A DNA stretch of 64,000 bases from Aestuariivirga litoralis. GTDB taxonomy: Bacteria > Pseudomonadota > Alphaproteobacteria > Rhizobiales > Aestuariivirgaceae. The notes below the pieces were generated by a model, which saw only the letters and a program-made list of their open reading frames with translations, searched no databases and was not told where the DNA came from. The stretch lies in contig NZ_WAHS01000001.1 in the NCBI RefSeq assembly GCF_015714715.1, positions 124,001-188,000 of the forward strand, read 5' to 3'. Position 1 is the stretch's first letter, and every line of letters begins with the position of its first letter. Shown one piece after another: positions 15,154-28,428 of this stretch. A program made the position numbers and the translations under genes.

Positions 15154-16500
15154 TCAGGCCGCCGCTTTTGAAATCACTCCGCAAAGATCGTCGACAATTT
15201 TCTTCACCATGGCAGCATCTTCGCCTTCGGCCATGACACGAATCAGTGGCTCGGTGCCGGATGGGCGAATGACCAGGCGGCCCTTTTTGCCGAGCATCGC
15301 TTCAGCATCCTTGATGGCGCTTTTCACAGTCGCATCTTCGAGCGGTTTGCCGCCCTTGAATTTCACATTCTGCAAGATCTGCGGCAGCGGCTTGAACAAG
15401 TTGCACACTTCGCTCACCGGCTTTTGCTGGCGCACCACTTCGGCGAGAACTTGAAGGGCCGCGACGAGGCCATCGCCTGTCGTGGCATAATCCGACATCA
15501 CCACGTGGCCGGATTGTTCGCCGCCCACATTGAAGCCATGAGCGCGCATGTGCTCGACCACATAACGGTCACCCACTTTGGTGCGCGCCAGCGTGAGGCC
15601 TTTTGAAGCCATGAAATGTTCGAGGCCCAGATTGCTCATCACGGTGGCAACAAGCCCGCCGCCCTTGAGCAAGCCACGCGCGGCCCAGGATGAAGCGATC
15701 AATGCCATGATCTGATCGCCATCAATGACTCGGCCATTTTCGTCGCAGATGATCACGCGGTCAGCATCGCCATCGAGCGCGATGCCAATATCAGCGCGCG
15801 TGTCGCGCACGCGTTCGCACATCGCTTCAGGATGCGTCGAACCGCATTTCTCATTGATGTTGGTGCCATTGGGTTCATTGCCCATGGTGATGATTTCGGC
15901 ACCCAGTTCCCACAGCGCAGGAGGAGCTGATTTGTAAGCGGCGCCATTGGCGGTATCGATCACGATGCGCAGGCCATCGAGCGGTGCCTCGGCCGTATAA
16001 GTGCGCTTGGCAAATTCAATGTAGCGAGCGCCGGCATCTTCAATGCGCTTGGCGCGGCCCAGCATGTCAGAACCTGCGGGCTTCAACTGCGATGGATTGT
16101 CGAGCAACTCTTCAATTTTGACTTCGGTTTCGTCCGACAGCTTGTAGCCATCGGGCCCGAAAATCTTGATGCCATTGTCGTAGTAAGGATTATGCGAGGC
16201 CGAGATCATCACGCCCAGATCGGCACGCATCGAGCGGGTGAGCATGGCGACAGCGGGCGTGGGCACCGGGCCGAACAGAAACACATCCATGCCGGCCGAG
16301 AGAAGACCAGCGGTCAAAGCCTGTTCGATCATGTAGCCGGACAGGCGCGTGTCCTTGCCGATCACCACGCGGTGGCGGTGGCCGCCGCGTAAGTGCAGCT
16401 GGCCTGCGGCCATTCCGATCTTCATCACCACGTCTGGAGACATGGCGCCCTCATTGGCGCGTCCGCGCACACCGTCTGTGCCGAAATACTTGCGTGACAT
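15154..16500 (-). CDS. glmM: Phosphoglucosamine mutase
   Basis: A 448-residue enzyme converting glucosamine-6-P to glucosamine-1-P for UDP-GlcNAc, peptidoglycan and LPS synthesis. The phosphoserine loop is [13 protein letters not shown] (Ser102), the metal loop is DGDADRV, and the sugar-phosphate loop is [12 protein letters not shown] near the C-terminus. ATG 16500 ([13 protein letters not shown]) is the family start. Lies 44 bp downstream of folP, the order ftsH-folP-glmM being common to many bacteria. Confidence 0.97.
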   Translation of the reverse strand: MSRKYFGTDGVRGRANEGAMSPDVVMKIGMAAGQLHLRGGHRHRVVIGKDTRLSGYMIEQALTAGLLSAGMDVFLFGPVPTPAVAMLTRSMRADLGVMISASHNPYYDNGIKIFGPDGYKLSDETEVKIEELLDNPSQLKPAGSDMLGRAKRIEDAGARYIEFAKRTYTAEAPLDGLRIVIDTANGAAYKSAPPALWELGAEIITMGNEPNGTNINEKCGSTHPEAMCERVRDTRADIGIALDGDADRVIICDENGRVIDGDQIMALIASSWAARGLLKGGGLVATVMSNLGLEHFMASKGLTLARTKVGDRYVVEHMRAHGFNVGGEQSGHVVMSDYATTGDGLVAALQVLAEVVRQQKPVSEVCNLFKPLPQILQNVKFKGGKPLEDATVKSAIKDAEAMLGKKGRLVIRPSGTEPLIRVMAEGEDAAMVKKIVDDLCGVISKAAA

Positions 16501-16544
16501 TCCTGCCGGACCCCTGAAAAGTGATTCCAATTAGAGGGATAAAA

Positions 16545-17597
16545 TTAAATGTCGGCTGAATCTGGATCAAGGGCTGCGGTGAAAACCGCCAGTGCACTTA
16601 ATGTTTCCTTAACATCGTGAACGCGCAGCACCTGTGCGCCCAACAAGGCCGCATGGAGCGCGCCGCCGAGCGATCCGGCCAGGCGTTTGCCCGCCGTTTT
16701 TTCGCCCGTCAGCGCACCGATCATGCCCTTGCGGGAGAGGCCGACGAGGAGGCCCACGCCCAGGCCGTGGAGCAGCGTGAGCTGTTGCAGCAGTTCGAGA
16801 TTCTGCTTGAAGGTCTTGCCGAAGCCGATACCCGGATCCACCATGATGTGGCTGCGCGCAATGCCGGCGGCTTCCGCCTTGGCGATCAGGGCGGCTAATT
16901 GGTCATACACATCCAACGCCACGTCATCATATTTGGGGGCCAGCTGCATGGTGCGCGGCTCGCCCTGCGCATGCATCAGGATGACGGGTGCGCCGGCCTT
17001 GGCCACGACGCTTGGGGCGTCTGGATCAAATTGCAGAGCGGCCACGTCATTGATGATGGCCGCACCTTTGCTCAGCGCCTCCTGCATCAGCGGGGCCTTG
17101 CGCGTGTCCACTGATACGAAGTGGTCCTTCGCCAGCGCTTCGATCACCGGCATGATGCGGGCGCGCTCTTGCTCGACAGAAACCGTGTCGGAGCCGGGCC
17201 GGGTGGATTCGCCACCCACGTCGAGAATGGCAGCACCATCTTCTGCCATCTTGCGGGCTTCAGCGATGGCGGTGGCCGCTTCGAAATGCACGCCACCATC
17301 GGAGAAGGAATCCGGCGTGACATTGACGATACCCATGACATGCACGCGGTTCAGTTCCAGCGCGCCGAAGTTGGGGCGGGGGGATGTGATCGCGGTGAAG
17401 GAGGGATGGTTTCGAATCTCGCTGGTATCATTCGTGATGCGGCGTTCGATCTTGCCGTCTGCGTGACGGGTGATGAGTTCTGCTTGGGTGAAAGCGATGT
17501 CGGCGCGCCCGGCTAGCGGGAAAGCGCCGCCCGAATTGACCAGCTTGGCTGCATCCGGCCCATGCGCGAGACCTAGGGGTCGAAGATAGGTTTTCAT
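16545..17597 (-). CDS. folP: Dihydropteroate synthase
   Basis: A 350-residue folate-pathway enzyme condensing p-aminobenzoate with dihydropterin pyrophosphate. The DHPS barrel starts near residue 90 with VHVMGIVNVTPDSFSDGG and continues ILDVGGESTRPGS and DPGIGFGKTFKQNLELL. The first 85 residues are an extension seen in alphaproteobacterial homologues. ATG 17597. The ftsH terminator lies just upstream, so folP needs read-through or a promoter within about 40 bp. Confidence 0.95.
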   Translation of the reverse strand: MKTYLRPLGLAHGPDAAKLVNSGGAFPLAGRADIAFTQAELITRHADGKIERRITNDTSEIRNHPSFTAITSPRPNFGALELNRVHVMGIVNVTPDSFSDGGVHFEAATAIAEARKMAEDGAAILDVGGESTRPGSDTVSVEQERARIMPVIEALAKDHFVSVDTRKAPLMQEALSKGAAIINDVAALQFDPDAPSVVAKAGAPVILMHAQGEPRTMQLAPKYDDVALDVYDQLAALIAKAEAAGIARSHIMVDPGIGFGKTFKQNLELLQQLTLLHGLGVGLLVGLSRKGMIGALTGEKTAGKRLAGSLGGALHAALLGAQVLRVHDVKETLSALAVFTAALDPDSADI

Positions 17598-17634
17598 GTC
17601 CTTGGCTTTGACCCAAATATTTAGGGCCAGCAAC

Positions 17635-17661
17635 AAAAAAGGGCCGGTTGCCCGGCCCTTT
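17635..17661 (-). terminator. Intrinsic terminator after ftsH
   Basis: On the minus strand AAAAGGGCCGGGC-AACC-GGCCC followed by a run of six T. It ends about 38 bp before the folP start codon. Confidence 0.85.
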
Positions 17662-17682
17662 TCAATTCAGTTATCACGCGTC

Positions 17683-19587
<1,905 letters not shown>

Positions 19588-19675
19588 GTCATACCTCGAA
19601 GTTTTGGCGCGAAGCCAAATGAACGTTACGCGTAACATAGGGCGCAGGTGCTGCCAATCCAAGAAGCAGCTTCGA

Positions 19676-20911
19676 TTATTTCGTGATGAATGTAATCTTC
19701 GCTTCTGGATGATGGCTGCTGAAAACATCGGCAAGAACTTTATCGCCGCGCATCACGACCGGTAAACCGGCATCCACAAAGGCTGGAATTTTACCATTAC
19801 GTTTCAGTGATTTGAGAGCCGCTCTTGCAATAATGGATGAACCTTTGGGGCCGATCACCAGAAAGCGGTTATCCCATCGCACACCGTTTGCGGGCGATGT
19901 CGCAACGGGTGCTGCGGCAATGCGTGCGGGTTCGCGCGCGACAATGATCTCGCGCTGGCGCTTGGCGAACAGCGCGCCGCCCAGCGTACGGCGGCCGGTT
20001 TCGTCAGAGGCGAGCCAGGCGGCAAGAGATTCGCGCTTGGCCAATTCAGGTGTCGAACCACCAGCGAGTGCGATGAGATTGAGCAATGCCGCATCCGTCA
20101 TCGCCTTCACGCTTGCGCTTGAAATTGTAATCATGCCGAAGCTGGTGACGGTGACGCTTTTTGCAATCCATACGGCGGCGGATTTTTCCGCGCTGCGCGT
20201 TTTGCGCTGCGCTGCTTTGGCTTCGGCAGCGAGTGTCAGTGCAGGAGCTTCGGCGCGCACGCGCACGCGCTCATAGCGATGGTCCTGGTTGCTCGGATCT
20301 TCGATCCAGTCTTGTCCGATGGCTGTGAGATAGTCGCGCAATTCGGCGCGGGTCACATCGAGAAGCGGGCGCAAAACGGTGATGCCGTTCCATTGCTTTT
20401 CGGGCCAGATGGCGGAGAGGCTTTTGGCTGATGATGTGCGGCGCTGGCGCATGGCCACGGTTTCGGCCTGGTCATCCATTGTATGGGCGGTGAGCAGGGC
20501 ATTCACGCCATGTTTGCCGCACCATGCGGCCATGAGTTCATAACGTGCCGAGCGCGCCTTGGCCTGCAGGCCGGAGGTGATGCCCTGATGCTTCCATTTC
20601 AAAACGTGATGCTTGATGCCAAGGGACTTGCAGCAGCTGGCGACTTGCTTGGCTTCCTTGACCGATTCCTTGCGCAACCCGTGATCGACGGTGAGTGCAA
20701 TCAGGCTCCCGCTGCCGTGCCATGCATGGGCAAGGCGGAGGAGGGCGATGGAATCACCACCGCCGGAAACGGCAATCGCCAGAGATGGGAAAGGGGCGCA
20801 CGGCCTGAACAGCCGCTTCAGCCGCGCAGCCGAGAAATTAGAGGGCGCAGCCTTCACGCTTGATTTCAGCCTGGGCGCGCTTCTTGGCTTCGACGGCCTT
20901 GGGGTATTCAT
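19676..20911 (-). CDS. tilS: tRNA(Ile)-lysidine synthase
   Basis: A 411-residue N-type ATP pyrophosphatase that converts C34 of tRNA-Ile(CAU) to lysidine. The PP-loop is [18 protein letters not shown] near residue 45, followed by [25 protein letters not shown] and IEDPSNQD. The 5' end overlaps the cpoB 3' end by 74 bp if ATG 20911 is used. A GTG at 20857 would cut the overlap to 20 bp without losing conserved sequence, so the start is uncertain. Confidence 0.92.
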   Translation of the reverse strand: MNTPRPSKPRSAPRLKSSVKAAPSNFSAARLKRLFRPCAPFPSLAIAVSGGGDSIALLRLAHAWHGSGSLIALTVDHGLRKESVKEAKQVASCCKSLGIKHHVLKWKHQGITSGLQAKARSARYELMAAWCGKHGVNALLTAHTMDDQAETVAMRQRRTSSAKSLSAIWPEKQWNGITVLRPLLDVTRAELRDYLTAIGQDWIEDPSNQDHRYERVRVRAEAPALTLAAEAKAAQRKTRSAEKSAAVWIAKSVTVTSFGMITISSASVKAMTDAALLNLIALAGGSTPELAKRESLAAWLASDETGRRTLGGALFAKRQREIIVAREPARIAAAPVATSPANGVRWDNRFLVIGPKGSSIIARAALKSLKRNGKIPAFVDAGLPVVMRGDKVLADVFSSHHPEAKITFITK

Positions 20912-21812
20912 CGTCGATTGAGCCCAAGGTGGTGCAAGCCTGGTCCTTCTGGCCCAAACGCGACAGTGACATGCCCAGCTTCAACATGCTGTCGGCGGCG
21001 CGGCTGCCCTTCGGGTATTTCTTGGCGCCGTTCAGATAGGCCTGAGCCGCGTTGGAGAAATCCTGCTGGTACCAATAGGATTCACCCAGCCAGTATTCGG
21101 CATTGCCGGCGGCGGGATGATCTGGATACTTGTCGATGAAATCCTTGAAGGCCACGGTGGCCTCATCATAGTGCATCTTCACCAGCGCCTGGTTGGCGCG
21201 CATGTAGAGATCATCAGGGGTTTCAGCCTGCGGGGCTTCCAGCGAAGCTTGCTGGGTGCCGCCGTCCGTTGCGGTTTGATCGGCACTGCCGTCATTGGTG
21301 TCGGTGGTGGCCTGGGTATCATCGCCGCCAGCCGGAACCAGAACCTTGCCCTGGAAGCCGCCGTCTTCAGCATTGGCGGATTTGGTGGTGCCGAGGCCTG
21401 CGGGCTTGGGCGCCAAAGCGATCTGGGCGGGCGGGGTGGCAATACCGCCTGAAATCTGCGGGTCGGTGATCGGCTGTTCGCCGATCTGTTCCACGCCGTT
21501 ATCGCCGGCGTTGGCATTCATCGCTTCGGTTTTCTTTTTCAGCGGTGGTGCTACCGGTGCGGCCTGTGCCAGTTTCGGGGCAGCAGGGGCTTCCGGATCA
21601 GCAATAGCAGGGGCCTGTTCGGCGGAGCCCAGTTTCTTGGGCGCCTGGGCCTGCATCTGCTTCAATTGATAAGTGAGCTGTTCGACCTGGCCAGTCAACT
21701 GGCGCAACTGTTCTTCCAGCTGGTCCATACGGACGGTGACGTCATCAGCGCGCGCCGGAAGGACGGCGGCGCTCATCATCAAGGCACAGACGAAAAGGCT
21801 ACGCTTTAACAT
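20838..21812 (-). CDS. cpoB: Tol-Pal system protein CpoB (YbgF)
   Basis: A 324-residue periplasmic protein: signal peptide (MLKRSLFVCALMMSAAVLPA), N-terminal trimerising coiled coil (QLEEQLRQLTGQVEQLTYQL), a long Pro/Ala-rich linker, and a C-terminal TPR domain (YMRANQALVKMHYDEATVAF onward). CpoB links peptidoglycan synthesis to Tol-Pal constriction. It is the last gene of the tol cluster, downstream of pal. Confidence 0.93.
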   Translation of the reverse strand: MLKRSLFVCALMMSAAVLPARADDVTVRMDQLEEQLRQLTGQVEQLTYQLKQMQAQAPKKLGSAEQAPAIADPEAPAAPKLAQAAPVAPPLKKKTEAMNANAGDNGVEQIGEQPITDPQISGGIATPPAQIALAPKPAGLGTTKSANAEDGGFQGKVLVPAGGDDTQATTDTNDGSADQTATDGGTQQASLEAPQAETPDDLYMRANQALVKMHYDEATVAFKDFIDKYPDHPAAGNAEYWLGESYWYQQDFSNAAQAYLNGAKKYPKGSRAADSMLKLGMSLSRLGQKDQACTTLGSIDDEYPKAVEAKKRAQAEIKREGCAL

Positions 21813-21920
21813 GGGTGGTATCCACAAAGGTTCAGCGCCGTTTGCCCGCCAAAAAAGGGGAAATTGAGGCTCAAACATGAAATCTCAATTCCCCGGCTTT
21901 TGGCACGGGAAGGCATGAAC

Positions 21921-22421
21921 TTAGTTGGTGCCGCCGGTGATCACCGTCACAGCGCGGCGGTTCTGGCTCCAGCATTGTTCGGCATCGCACAGGGCGACCG
22001 GGCGTTCCTTGCCGTAGGCAATGGACGAGATGCGGTTGCCGGGTACACCCTGCTGAATCAGGAAGTTGCGCGTGGTGGTGGCGCGGCGGGCGGAAAGGGC
22101 GATGTTGTATTCGCGGGTGCCGCGTTCGTCGGCATGGCCTTCAACCTGAATGGTCACCTGGCCGTATTGCTTCAGCCAGTTGGCCTGCTTCGACAGCGTG
22201 TCGGAGGCTTCCGGGGTCAGTGTGGATTGGTCTTCGAGGAAGAAAATCTTGTCGCCCACATTGGTGGTGAAATCAGCTTTGGAGCCGGGAGCGGCCTGAC
22301 CCATGCCGCCGCCATTCATGCCGGCGTCGAGATCGGGCTGGGTTTTCTTCGAGCAGGCGGCGAGAGCCAGAAAGCAGCAGCAAATCGCCGCATATTTGAA
22401 ACCTGCAACACGCATCATCAT
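21921..22421 (-). CDS. pal: Peptidoglycan-associated lipoprotein
   Basis: A 166-residue outer-membrane lipoprotein. A short signal ends in lipobox LAAC (FLALAACSKK). An OmpA-like domain follows with KIFFLEDQSTLTPEA, VEGHADERGTREYNIALSARRA and YGKERPVALC. Three consecutive ATG codons precede RVAGF; 22421 is taken because GGAG lies 8-9 bases upstream. Partner of TolB. Confidence 0.95.
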   Translation of the reverse strand: MMMRVAGFKYAAICCCFLALAACSKKTQPDLDAGMNGGGMGQAAPGSKADFTTNVGDKIFFLEDQSTLTPEASDTLSKQANWLKQYGQVTIQVEGHADERGTREYNIALSARRATTTRNFLIQQGVPGNRISSIAYGKERPVALCDAEQCWSQNRRAVTVITGGTN

Positions 22422-22674
22422 CAAAGTCACTCCACTCTTTTCGAGGGGCCCTTAAAGCCCTTAAGTCCCAACGCCCTGCCGAAAAAAGCCAGAGCTCATC
22501 CATCATTAGGCATGACAGGATTTGGTTAAAAAAGGCGAAACCGCCTGCTTACCGTCACTTCCCGCAATGCAACCCGGTGCAGCACTTGGTCAAATAGCGA
22601 GGCGAAATTGTGTCAAAAGCAACATATTCGCGGTTCTTTTGGAACCGTGGTTTGCGAGACGTTAACGCCGATTC

Positions 22675-23985
22675 TCACTTCAAAAGCGGCGACCAGGCCG
22701 GATCGGTGGCAAAATTGGCGGTCTGCATGGCCTGCTCGTTATAGCCGGAAATATCCACCGACCAGAGCTGCGAGCCGCCATTTTCACCGGGGCTGTCACG
22801 GAAGAACATGATGACGCGGCTGTTAGGCGACCAGCTGGGGCCTTCATTATGGAAGCCTTCGGTCAGGATACGCTCACCCGAGCCATCAGGGTTCATCACG
22901 CCGATACCGAAGCCGCCAGAGCTTTGCTTGGTGAACGCGAGATATTTGCCATCCGGCGACCAGACCGGGGTGGAATAGCGGCCCTGGCCAAAGGAAATGC
23001 GCTGCTGGTTGGAGCCATCGGCATTCATTGTGTAGATCTGCTGGGTGCCGCCGCGATCCGATTCAAAGGCGATGCGCGTGCCGTCTGGCGAATAGCAGGG
23101 GGCGGTGTTGATCGCCGGCACATTGGTGATCTGGCGGATCTGCTTGGAGCGCAAATCCATTTCATAAATATTGGCGTTGCGGCCATCGTCGCTTTCAAGG
23201 CTCATCACGATGCGCTGGCCATCGGGCGAGAAGCGCGGCGCGAAACTCATATGGGCAATGTCGCCCACAATTTCCTTCTGGCCCGTATCGATGTTGTAGA
23301 TATAGACGCGCGACGCTTCAGCACCGATGGCAGAATAAGTGATCTCCTGCGAGGAGGGCGAGAAGCGCGGCGTGAGCAAAATCTCTTTGCCATTGGTCAA
23401 GGTGTGGGCGTTGAAACCGTCCTGATCCATGATGGCCAGCTTCTTGATGCGCAGGTTCTTCGGGCCGCTTTCATCGACATAGACAATTCGGGTGTCGAAA
23501 TAGGGGGCAAAGCCGGTGATCTTGTTATAGATCATGTCAGCCACCTTGTGAGCCAGACGGCGCGAGAGATTGGCCGGGGCAGTGAAGCTTGAACCGGCGA
23601 GGAAGGCTTGCGTGTTCACATCATAAAGCTTGAAGGCCACAGTGAGCTTGCCGCCGGCCACTGAAACCTGACCGACCACGAGGGCCTGCGCCTTCACCTG
23701 CCGCCATGATCCGAAATTCGGGTTCTGGTCGAAGCTGGAAATCTGTTCAATGAAACTCGCAGGGTCGAGCGGCTTGAAATAGCCCGAACGATTAAGGTCA
23801 TTGGCGATGATGCCGGCCACTGCTGTGGCTTGGTCTCCTGAGCCTTGCGATGCAAGGAAGGGTGCCACTGCAATCGGCAGCGGATCAATCTTGCCGCCGG
23901 TCACCGTGCCGGTAACGGCAAAGGCCGAGCTTGCAGCAGAGGCCACCACAATCAGCAGAACAAAAACGCGGAAAAAGCTTTTCAT
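22675..23985 (-). CDS. tolB: Tol-Pal system periplasmic protein TolB
   Basis: A 436-residue periplasmic protein with signal peptide (VFVLLIVVASAASSAFA), an N-terminal alpha/beta domain, and a C-terminal six-bladed propeller built from repeats such as RFSPDGQRIVMS, YSPDGTRIAFESDRG and WSPDGKYLAFT. ATG 23985, 8 bp after the tolA stop. The 253-bp gap to pal (22422-22674) holds no gene that I can support. Confidence 0.96.
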   Translation of the reverse strand: MKSFFRVFVLLIVVASAASSAFAVTGTVTGGKIDPLPIAVAPFLASQGSGDQATAVAGIIANDLNRSGYFKPLDPASFIEQISSFDQNPNFGSWRQVKAQALVVGQVSVAGGKLTVAFKLYDVNTQAFLAGSSFTAPANLSRRLAHKVADMIYNKITGFAPYFDTRIVYVDESGPKNLRIKKLAIMDQDGFNAHTLTNGKEILLTPRFSPSSQEITYSAIGAEASRVYIYNIDTGQKEIVGDIAHMSFAPRFSPDGQRIVMSLESDDGRNANIYEMDLRSKQIRQITNVPAINTAPCYSPDGTRIAFESDRGGTQQIYTMNADGSNQQRISFGQGRYSTPVWSPDGKYLAFTKQSSGGFGIGVMNPDGSGERILTEGFHNEGPSWSPNSRVIMFFRDSPGENGGSQLWSVDISGYNEQAMQTANFATDPAWSPLLK

Positions 23986-23993
23986 GAGAAATC

Positions 23994-24941
23994 TCACTGG
24001 CCAGCAAGCTGGGTTGGGTTGAAGTCGATCGTGTTGTCTTTCCATTGATCATATTGATCAACGGGCAATTCGTAATTCTGGCATTCCATGATGGCTGAAA
24101 TTGCGGCCCGGGTGGTGGCCGCCGCAATCGGATCAGAGCCAGGGTCCTGAACTGCCTCAGGCTGGCCACTGACCGAGCCATCGGTGTTCAGCAAAAAATG
24201 GATCGGCACGGAAATATTGGTTTCGCGCGCCGCAGCGGGAATATTGAAGCATTCCTTGATGCGCGAGATCAAGGCCGCAGCAATCGTGGCGGTATTGGCG
24301 GCATCATTGCCGGCCGTGTCCTTCTCGCCCTTGGCGGGTGCGCCCTGCTTGTCGGAAGGCTTGGCAGGGGCAGTATTTTCGCCTTTGATCTTGTCCAACA
24401 AGGCCTGAGTATCGGCATTTTGCTGATCGCGCTTCTTTTTCAACTCGGCCTTCTTCTTGGCGTCGTCAGCTTTTTTCTTTTCGTCGGCCTTCTTTTTTTC
24501 TTCAGCCTTCTTTTGCGCGTCGGCGATGGCCTGCTGCTCGTCGAGCTTCTGCTGCTCTTCCAGCTTCTTCTGATCATCGTTGATCAGGTTTTTTAGCGGA
24601 TCGGAATCGAGCGGCTTGTCTACCGGCTTGGGGTCAGGCTTTTTCTCCGGCGGCGGAGCGGTGGGCTCGTGGGCGGCGGTGTTGACTTTGTCATCCACCT
24701 TCTGGGCGGGCGGCACATCCTTGGTCACATTGGTGACCTTGGGGGCGGGTGGAAGCTTTGAATCCGGCGCGTCCTTGGCGGTGGCCATTTTCTGCGTCTT
24801 GTCGGAAATCATCGCGGAGATATCAACCTGGATGGTTTCTGCTGGCGCCACTTTGAAAGGAGCGGGGGCGGGCAAAGCAAAAAGCGCCGCCAGGATTATC
24901 GCAGCGTGAACGCAGAAGGATATGACAGCGCTTTTCCGCAT
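23994..24941 (-). CDS. tolA: Tol-Pal system protein TolA
   Basis: A 315-residue protein with one N-terminal transmembrane helix (about residues 5-25), a long helical Lys/Ala/Glu-rich domain (QKKAEEKKKADEKKKADDA) and a C-terminal domain TDGSVSGQPEAVQDPG that contacts TolB/Pal and spans the periplasm. The ATG shares one base with the tolR stop (TGATG), showing translational coupling. Confidence 0.92.
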   Translation of the reverse strand: MRKSAVISFCVHAAIILAALFALPAPAPFKVAPAETIQVDISAMISDKTQKMATAKDAPDSKLPPAPKVTNVTKDVPPAQKVDDKVNTAAHEPTAPPPEKKPDPKPVDKPLDSDPLKNLINDDQKKLEEQQKLDEQQAIADAQKKAEEKKKADEKKKADDAKKKAELKKKRDQQNADTQALLDKIKGENTAPAKPSDKQGAPAKGEKDTAGNDAANTATIAAALISRIKECFNIPAAARETNISVPIHFLLNTDGSVSGQPEAVQDPGSDPIAAATTRAAISAIMECQNYELPVDQYDQWKDNTIDFNPTQLAGQ

Positions 24942-25402
24942 CAATTGCCAGAGGGTTGATCCTGTGGACTGGTTTGCAGACCGATCTTGTTGTAGCCTGC
25001 GGCATTCAGGATGCCCATAACTTGAGCCACGGCACCGTAGGGTGTGGCACCCTCTGCCTTGACAGTGACTTGATCATCAGTGCCGTTTTTGGCGAGCGCC
25101 TGCAGCTTGGCGGTCAATTCATCCTGTTTGACTCTGGCGTCTTGCAAATAGATGGAGCCGTCCGACTTCACCGCGATGACCATTGGATCGGTCGGGATAT
25201 TGAGCTGTTTGGCTTTGGTCTTTGGCAGTTCGATGGGAATGCCGGTCGTCATCAGCGGCGCTGCCACCATGAACACGATGAGGAGCACGAGCATCACGTC
25301 CACCAACGGAGTCACGTTGATATCGCTCATCGCGCCGTGGCGCGACTGCCGGCGTGACGAACGCCTGGAATAACCGCCTGCCTTGATACCACCAGCTGCC
25401 AT
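24941..25402 (-). CDS. tolR: Biopolymer transporter TolR
   Basis: A 153-residue ExbD/TolR protein: basic cytoplasmic N-terminus, one transmembrane helix with the proton-carrying Asp in NVTPLVDVMLVLLIVFMVAAP, and a periplasmic domain. Works with TolQ as the proton-driven motor energising TolA. Located 4 bp downstream of tolQ. Confidence 0.95.
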   Translation of the reverse strand: MAAGGIKAGGYSRRSSRRQSRHGAMSDINVTPLVDVMLVLLIVFMVAAPLMTTGIPIELPKTKAKQLNIPTDPMVIAVKSDGSIYLQDARVKQDELTAKLQALAKNGTDDQVTVKAEGATPYGAVAQVMGILNAAGYNKIGLQTSPQDQPSGN

Positions 25403-25406
25403 CTAC

Positions 25407-26117
<711 letters not shown>

Positions 26118-26309
26118 GAACCCTGTCCCAAATAGTGGATGCCTTCGCCCCTGAGAAGGTGAGGCGCTTCCACCAGTCAAATCTGTCAAAACTGCGGCAT
26201 TTACAGGCTTTTCCCGAATCATCCGCAGGCCGGGGCAGTGATGCCACAGCAGGCCTGTTGAATCAGGCTTATGGTTAAGGATGGGTTACTTTATCGTTCC
26301 TGAGCTGGG

Positions 26310-26699
26310 TTAGCCGCGCAGTACCCGGGCCATGTCTCCGGGGATACGTTTCGGCCGCCCGCGCCCGTCAATCAGCACCACGGTAACGGCGGCGGTGAAG
26401 AGGCTCTGCTCACCGCGCTTCACCGTCTGGAACAGCTCAAACCGTGCGCCGCCCATTTCGCGGAAATCGGTTTCCACCGTCAGCTCATCATTGAAGCGGG
26501 CGGGGCTGAGGAAATTGCAATCCATCCGGCGCACCACGAAGGCGGTGCGGTCTTCGCCGTCGAACAAAGCCGTCTGGTCCACGCCTTTCACACGCAAATA
26601 ATCGCTGCGGGCGCGCTCGCAATATTTCAGATAATTGGCGTGATAGACGTAGCCGGAAAAATCGGTGTCTTCGTAGAAGACGCGCAAGGCATAAGTCAT
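26310..26699 (-). CDS. ybgC: Acyl-CoA thioesterase of the Tol-Pal cluster (YbgC)
   Basis: A 129-residue hot-dog-fold thioesterase: RVFYEDTDFSGYVYHANYLKY carries the catalytic Asp, followed by CERARSDYLR. YbgC hydrolyses short-chain acyl-CoA and interacts with acyl carrier protein. Its stop is about 190 bp before tolQ; its start overlaps or abuts the ruvB stop. GTG 26702 is an alternative start. Confidence 0.93.
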   Translation of the reverse strand: MTYALRVFYEDTDFSGYVYHANYLKYCERARSDYLRVKGVDQTALFDGEDRTAFVVRRMDCNFLSPARFNDELTVETDFREMGGARFELFQTVKRGEQSLFTAAVTVVLIDGRGRPKRIPGDMARVLRG

Positions 26700-26702
26700 C
26701 AC

Positions 26703-27746
26703 TCAGTCATCCTCATCGAGCGGCAGCAGGCCTTGCGTGAGTTCCGGCCGGTTGGGCATGGCGAGGCCCAAATGCTTGAAGGCATGCACAGTGAGCAGGC
26801 GGCCGCGCGGTGTGCGATTGAGGAAGCCAAGCTGCAGCAGATAGGACTCCACCACGTCTTCAATCGTGTCGCGTGCTTCCGACAATGACGCCGCGATCGT
26901 ATCGATGCCCACTGGCCCGCCACCGAAATTGAGCGCGATGCAGGACAGATAGCGATGATCGAGTGCGTCCAGACCAGCGGCATCAACATCCAGCAGTTTC
27001 AATGCTTTATCTGCGATTGTTCTGTCTACGGTTGAAGTGCCGCCGACATGGGCGAAGTCTCGCACCCGGCGCAAGAGGCGGCCCGCAATGCGTGGCGTGC
27101 CGCGCGAGCGCTTGGCAATTTCGCGCGCACCATCTTCGGTGATGTTGAGATTCAAAATGCGCGCACCGCGTTGCACGATGTCGAGCAGCTCGTCCTCTTG
27201 ATAGAAGTCGAGGCGCACAGGGATTCCGAAGCGGTCACGCAATGGCGTGGTCAACAAACCTGTGCGGGTGGTGGCGCCGATCAATGTGAAGCGCGCGAGA
27301 TCGATGCGCACACTGCGTGCGGCCGGGCCTTCGCCGATGATGAGGTCCAGCTGGAAATCTTCCATCGCCGGATAGAGCACTTCTTCCACCACCGGGCTCA
27401 GGCGGTGGATCTCGTCAATGAACAGAACATCGCGGTCTTCAAGATTGGTGAGCAGGGCGGCGAGGTCACCCGCCTTGGCGATGACGGGGCCGGAGGTGGC
27501 CTTGAAGTTGACGCCCAATTCGCGCGCCATGATTTGCGCCAGCGTGGTTTTGCCCAAGCCCGGTGGGCCAGCGAACAGCACATGGTCCAAAGCTTCCTTG
27601 CGGCCCTTGGCGGCCTCGATGAAGACCGAGAGATTCTGCTTGGCCTTGGCCTGGCCGACAAATTCCGCCAGCCGCTGCGGGCGCAGATGGGTATCCAGCG
27701 CGTCCTCAGGCTTCTTGTCGCCGGTCACGAGGGGGCGGGTGTTCAT
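26703..27746 (-). CDS. ruvB: Holliday junction helicase motor RuvB
   Basis: A 347-residue AAA+ ATPase driving branch migration with RuvA. Walker A is [17 protein letters not shown], Walker B is [10 protein letters not shown], sensor region is [21 protein letters not shown], and a C-terminal winged helix ends TPRGRLLT. Overlaps ruvA by 4 bp (ATGA). Confidence 0.97.
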   Translation of the reverse strand: MNTRPLVTGDKKPEDALDTHLRPQRLAEFVGQAKAKQNLSVFIEAAKGRKEALDHVLFAGPPGLGKTTLAQIMARELGVNFKATSGPVIAKAGDLAALLTNLEDRDVLFIDEIHRLSPVVEEVLYPAMEDFQLDLIIGEGPAARSVRIDLARFTLIGATTRTGLLTTPLRDRFGIPVRLDFYQEDELLDIVQRGARILNLNITEDGAREIAKRSRGTPRIAGRLLRRVRDFAHVGGTSTVDRTIADKALKLLDVDAAGLDALDHRYLSCIALNFGGGPVGIDTIAASLSEARDTIEDVVESYLLQLGFLNRTPRGRLLTVHAFKHLGLAMPNRPELTQGLLPLDEDD

Positions 27747-28360
27747 ACCGTCGCCAGTTCTTTCAGGGCGGCGCGGATCAGTTTTTCAGGGGGTGTATCG
27801 GGTGGCAATTTTTTGAGAGCGGCGGATACCGCCTGGGCGCCTTGGGTTTGGCCATAGCCGAGATTGACCAGGGCGGAGACCGCATCGGTCACTGCTGTGG
27901 GAGTGGTGGCCTGCATTTCTGCTGAAACCTGGGCAAGGCCAACATCGGCCACGATGAATTTCGGCACCTTGTCTTTCAGCTCCAGCACGATGCGTTCGGC
28001 CAGTTTCTTGCCCACGCCATTGGCTTCACCGATCTTGGCCTTGTCCTGCACGGCGATGGCCGAGGCCAATTCATTGGGTGTCATGATCGACAGGACGGCC
28101 AGTGCCACGCGGGCACCCACGCCCTGCACCGATTGCAGCAGCTTGAACCATTCCTTCTCGGCGTTGCTGGCAAAACCGATGAGGCGGATATTATCCTGGC
28201 TGACCAGCATTTCGGTGTGCAACTCAGCCGCCTCGCCGGCGCGCGGCAGGGAGGCCAGGGTCCGGGCGGAAGCGGAGGCGAAATAGACCACGCCGCCCAC
28301 ATCCAGCATCACCCAGTCTTCACCGGTGGAATCAATTCTGCCTTTAAGCTTGCCGATCAT
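27743..28360 (-). CDS. ruvA: Holliday junction binding protein RuvA
   Basis: A 205-residue protein: N-terminal OB domain ([20 protein letters not shown]), helix-hairpin-helix pair ([36 protein letters not shown]) and C-terminal RuvB-contact domain ending [15 protein letters not shown] in slightly different form. Immediately upstream of ruvB. Separated from ruvC by a plus-strand secreted-protein gene. Confidence 0.96.
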   Translation of the reverse strand: MIGKLKGRIDSTGEDWVMLDVGGVVYFASASARTLASLPRAGEAAELHTEMLVSQDNIRLIGFASNAEKEWFKLLQSVQGVGARVALAVLSIMTPNELASAIAVQDKAKIGEANGVGKKLAERIVLELKDKVPKFIVADVGLAQVSAEMQATTPTAVTDAVSALVNLGYGQTQGAQAVSAALKKLPPDTPPEKLIRAALKELATV

Positions 28361-28428
28361 GCGTTGTTCTCTAAAGCTGACTGGTAAAGAACGTATTAGA
28401 ACAAGTCAAGAACGCGGAGGAGGGCGAG

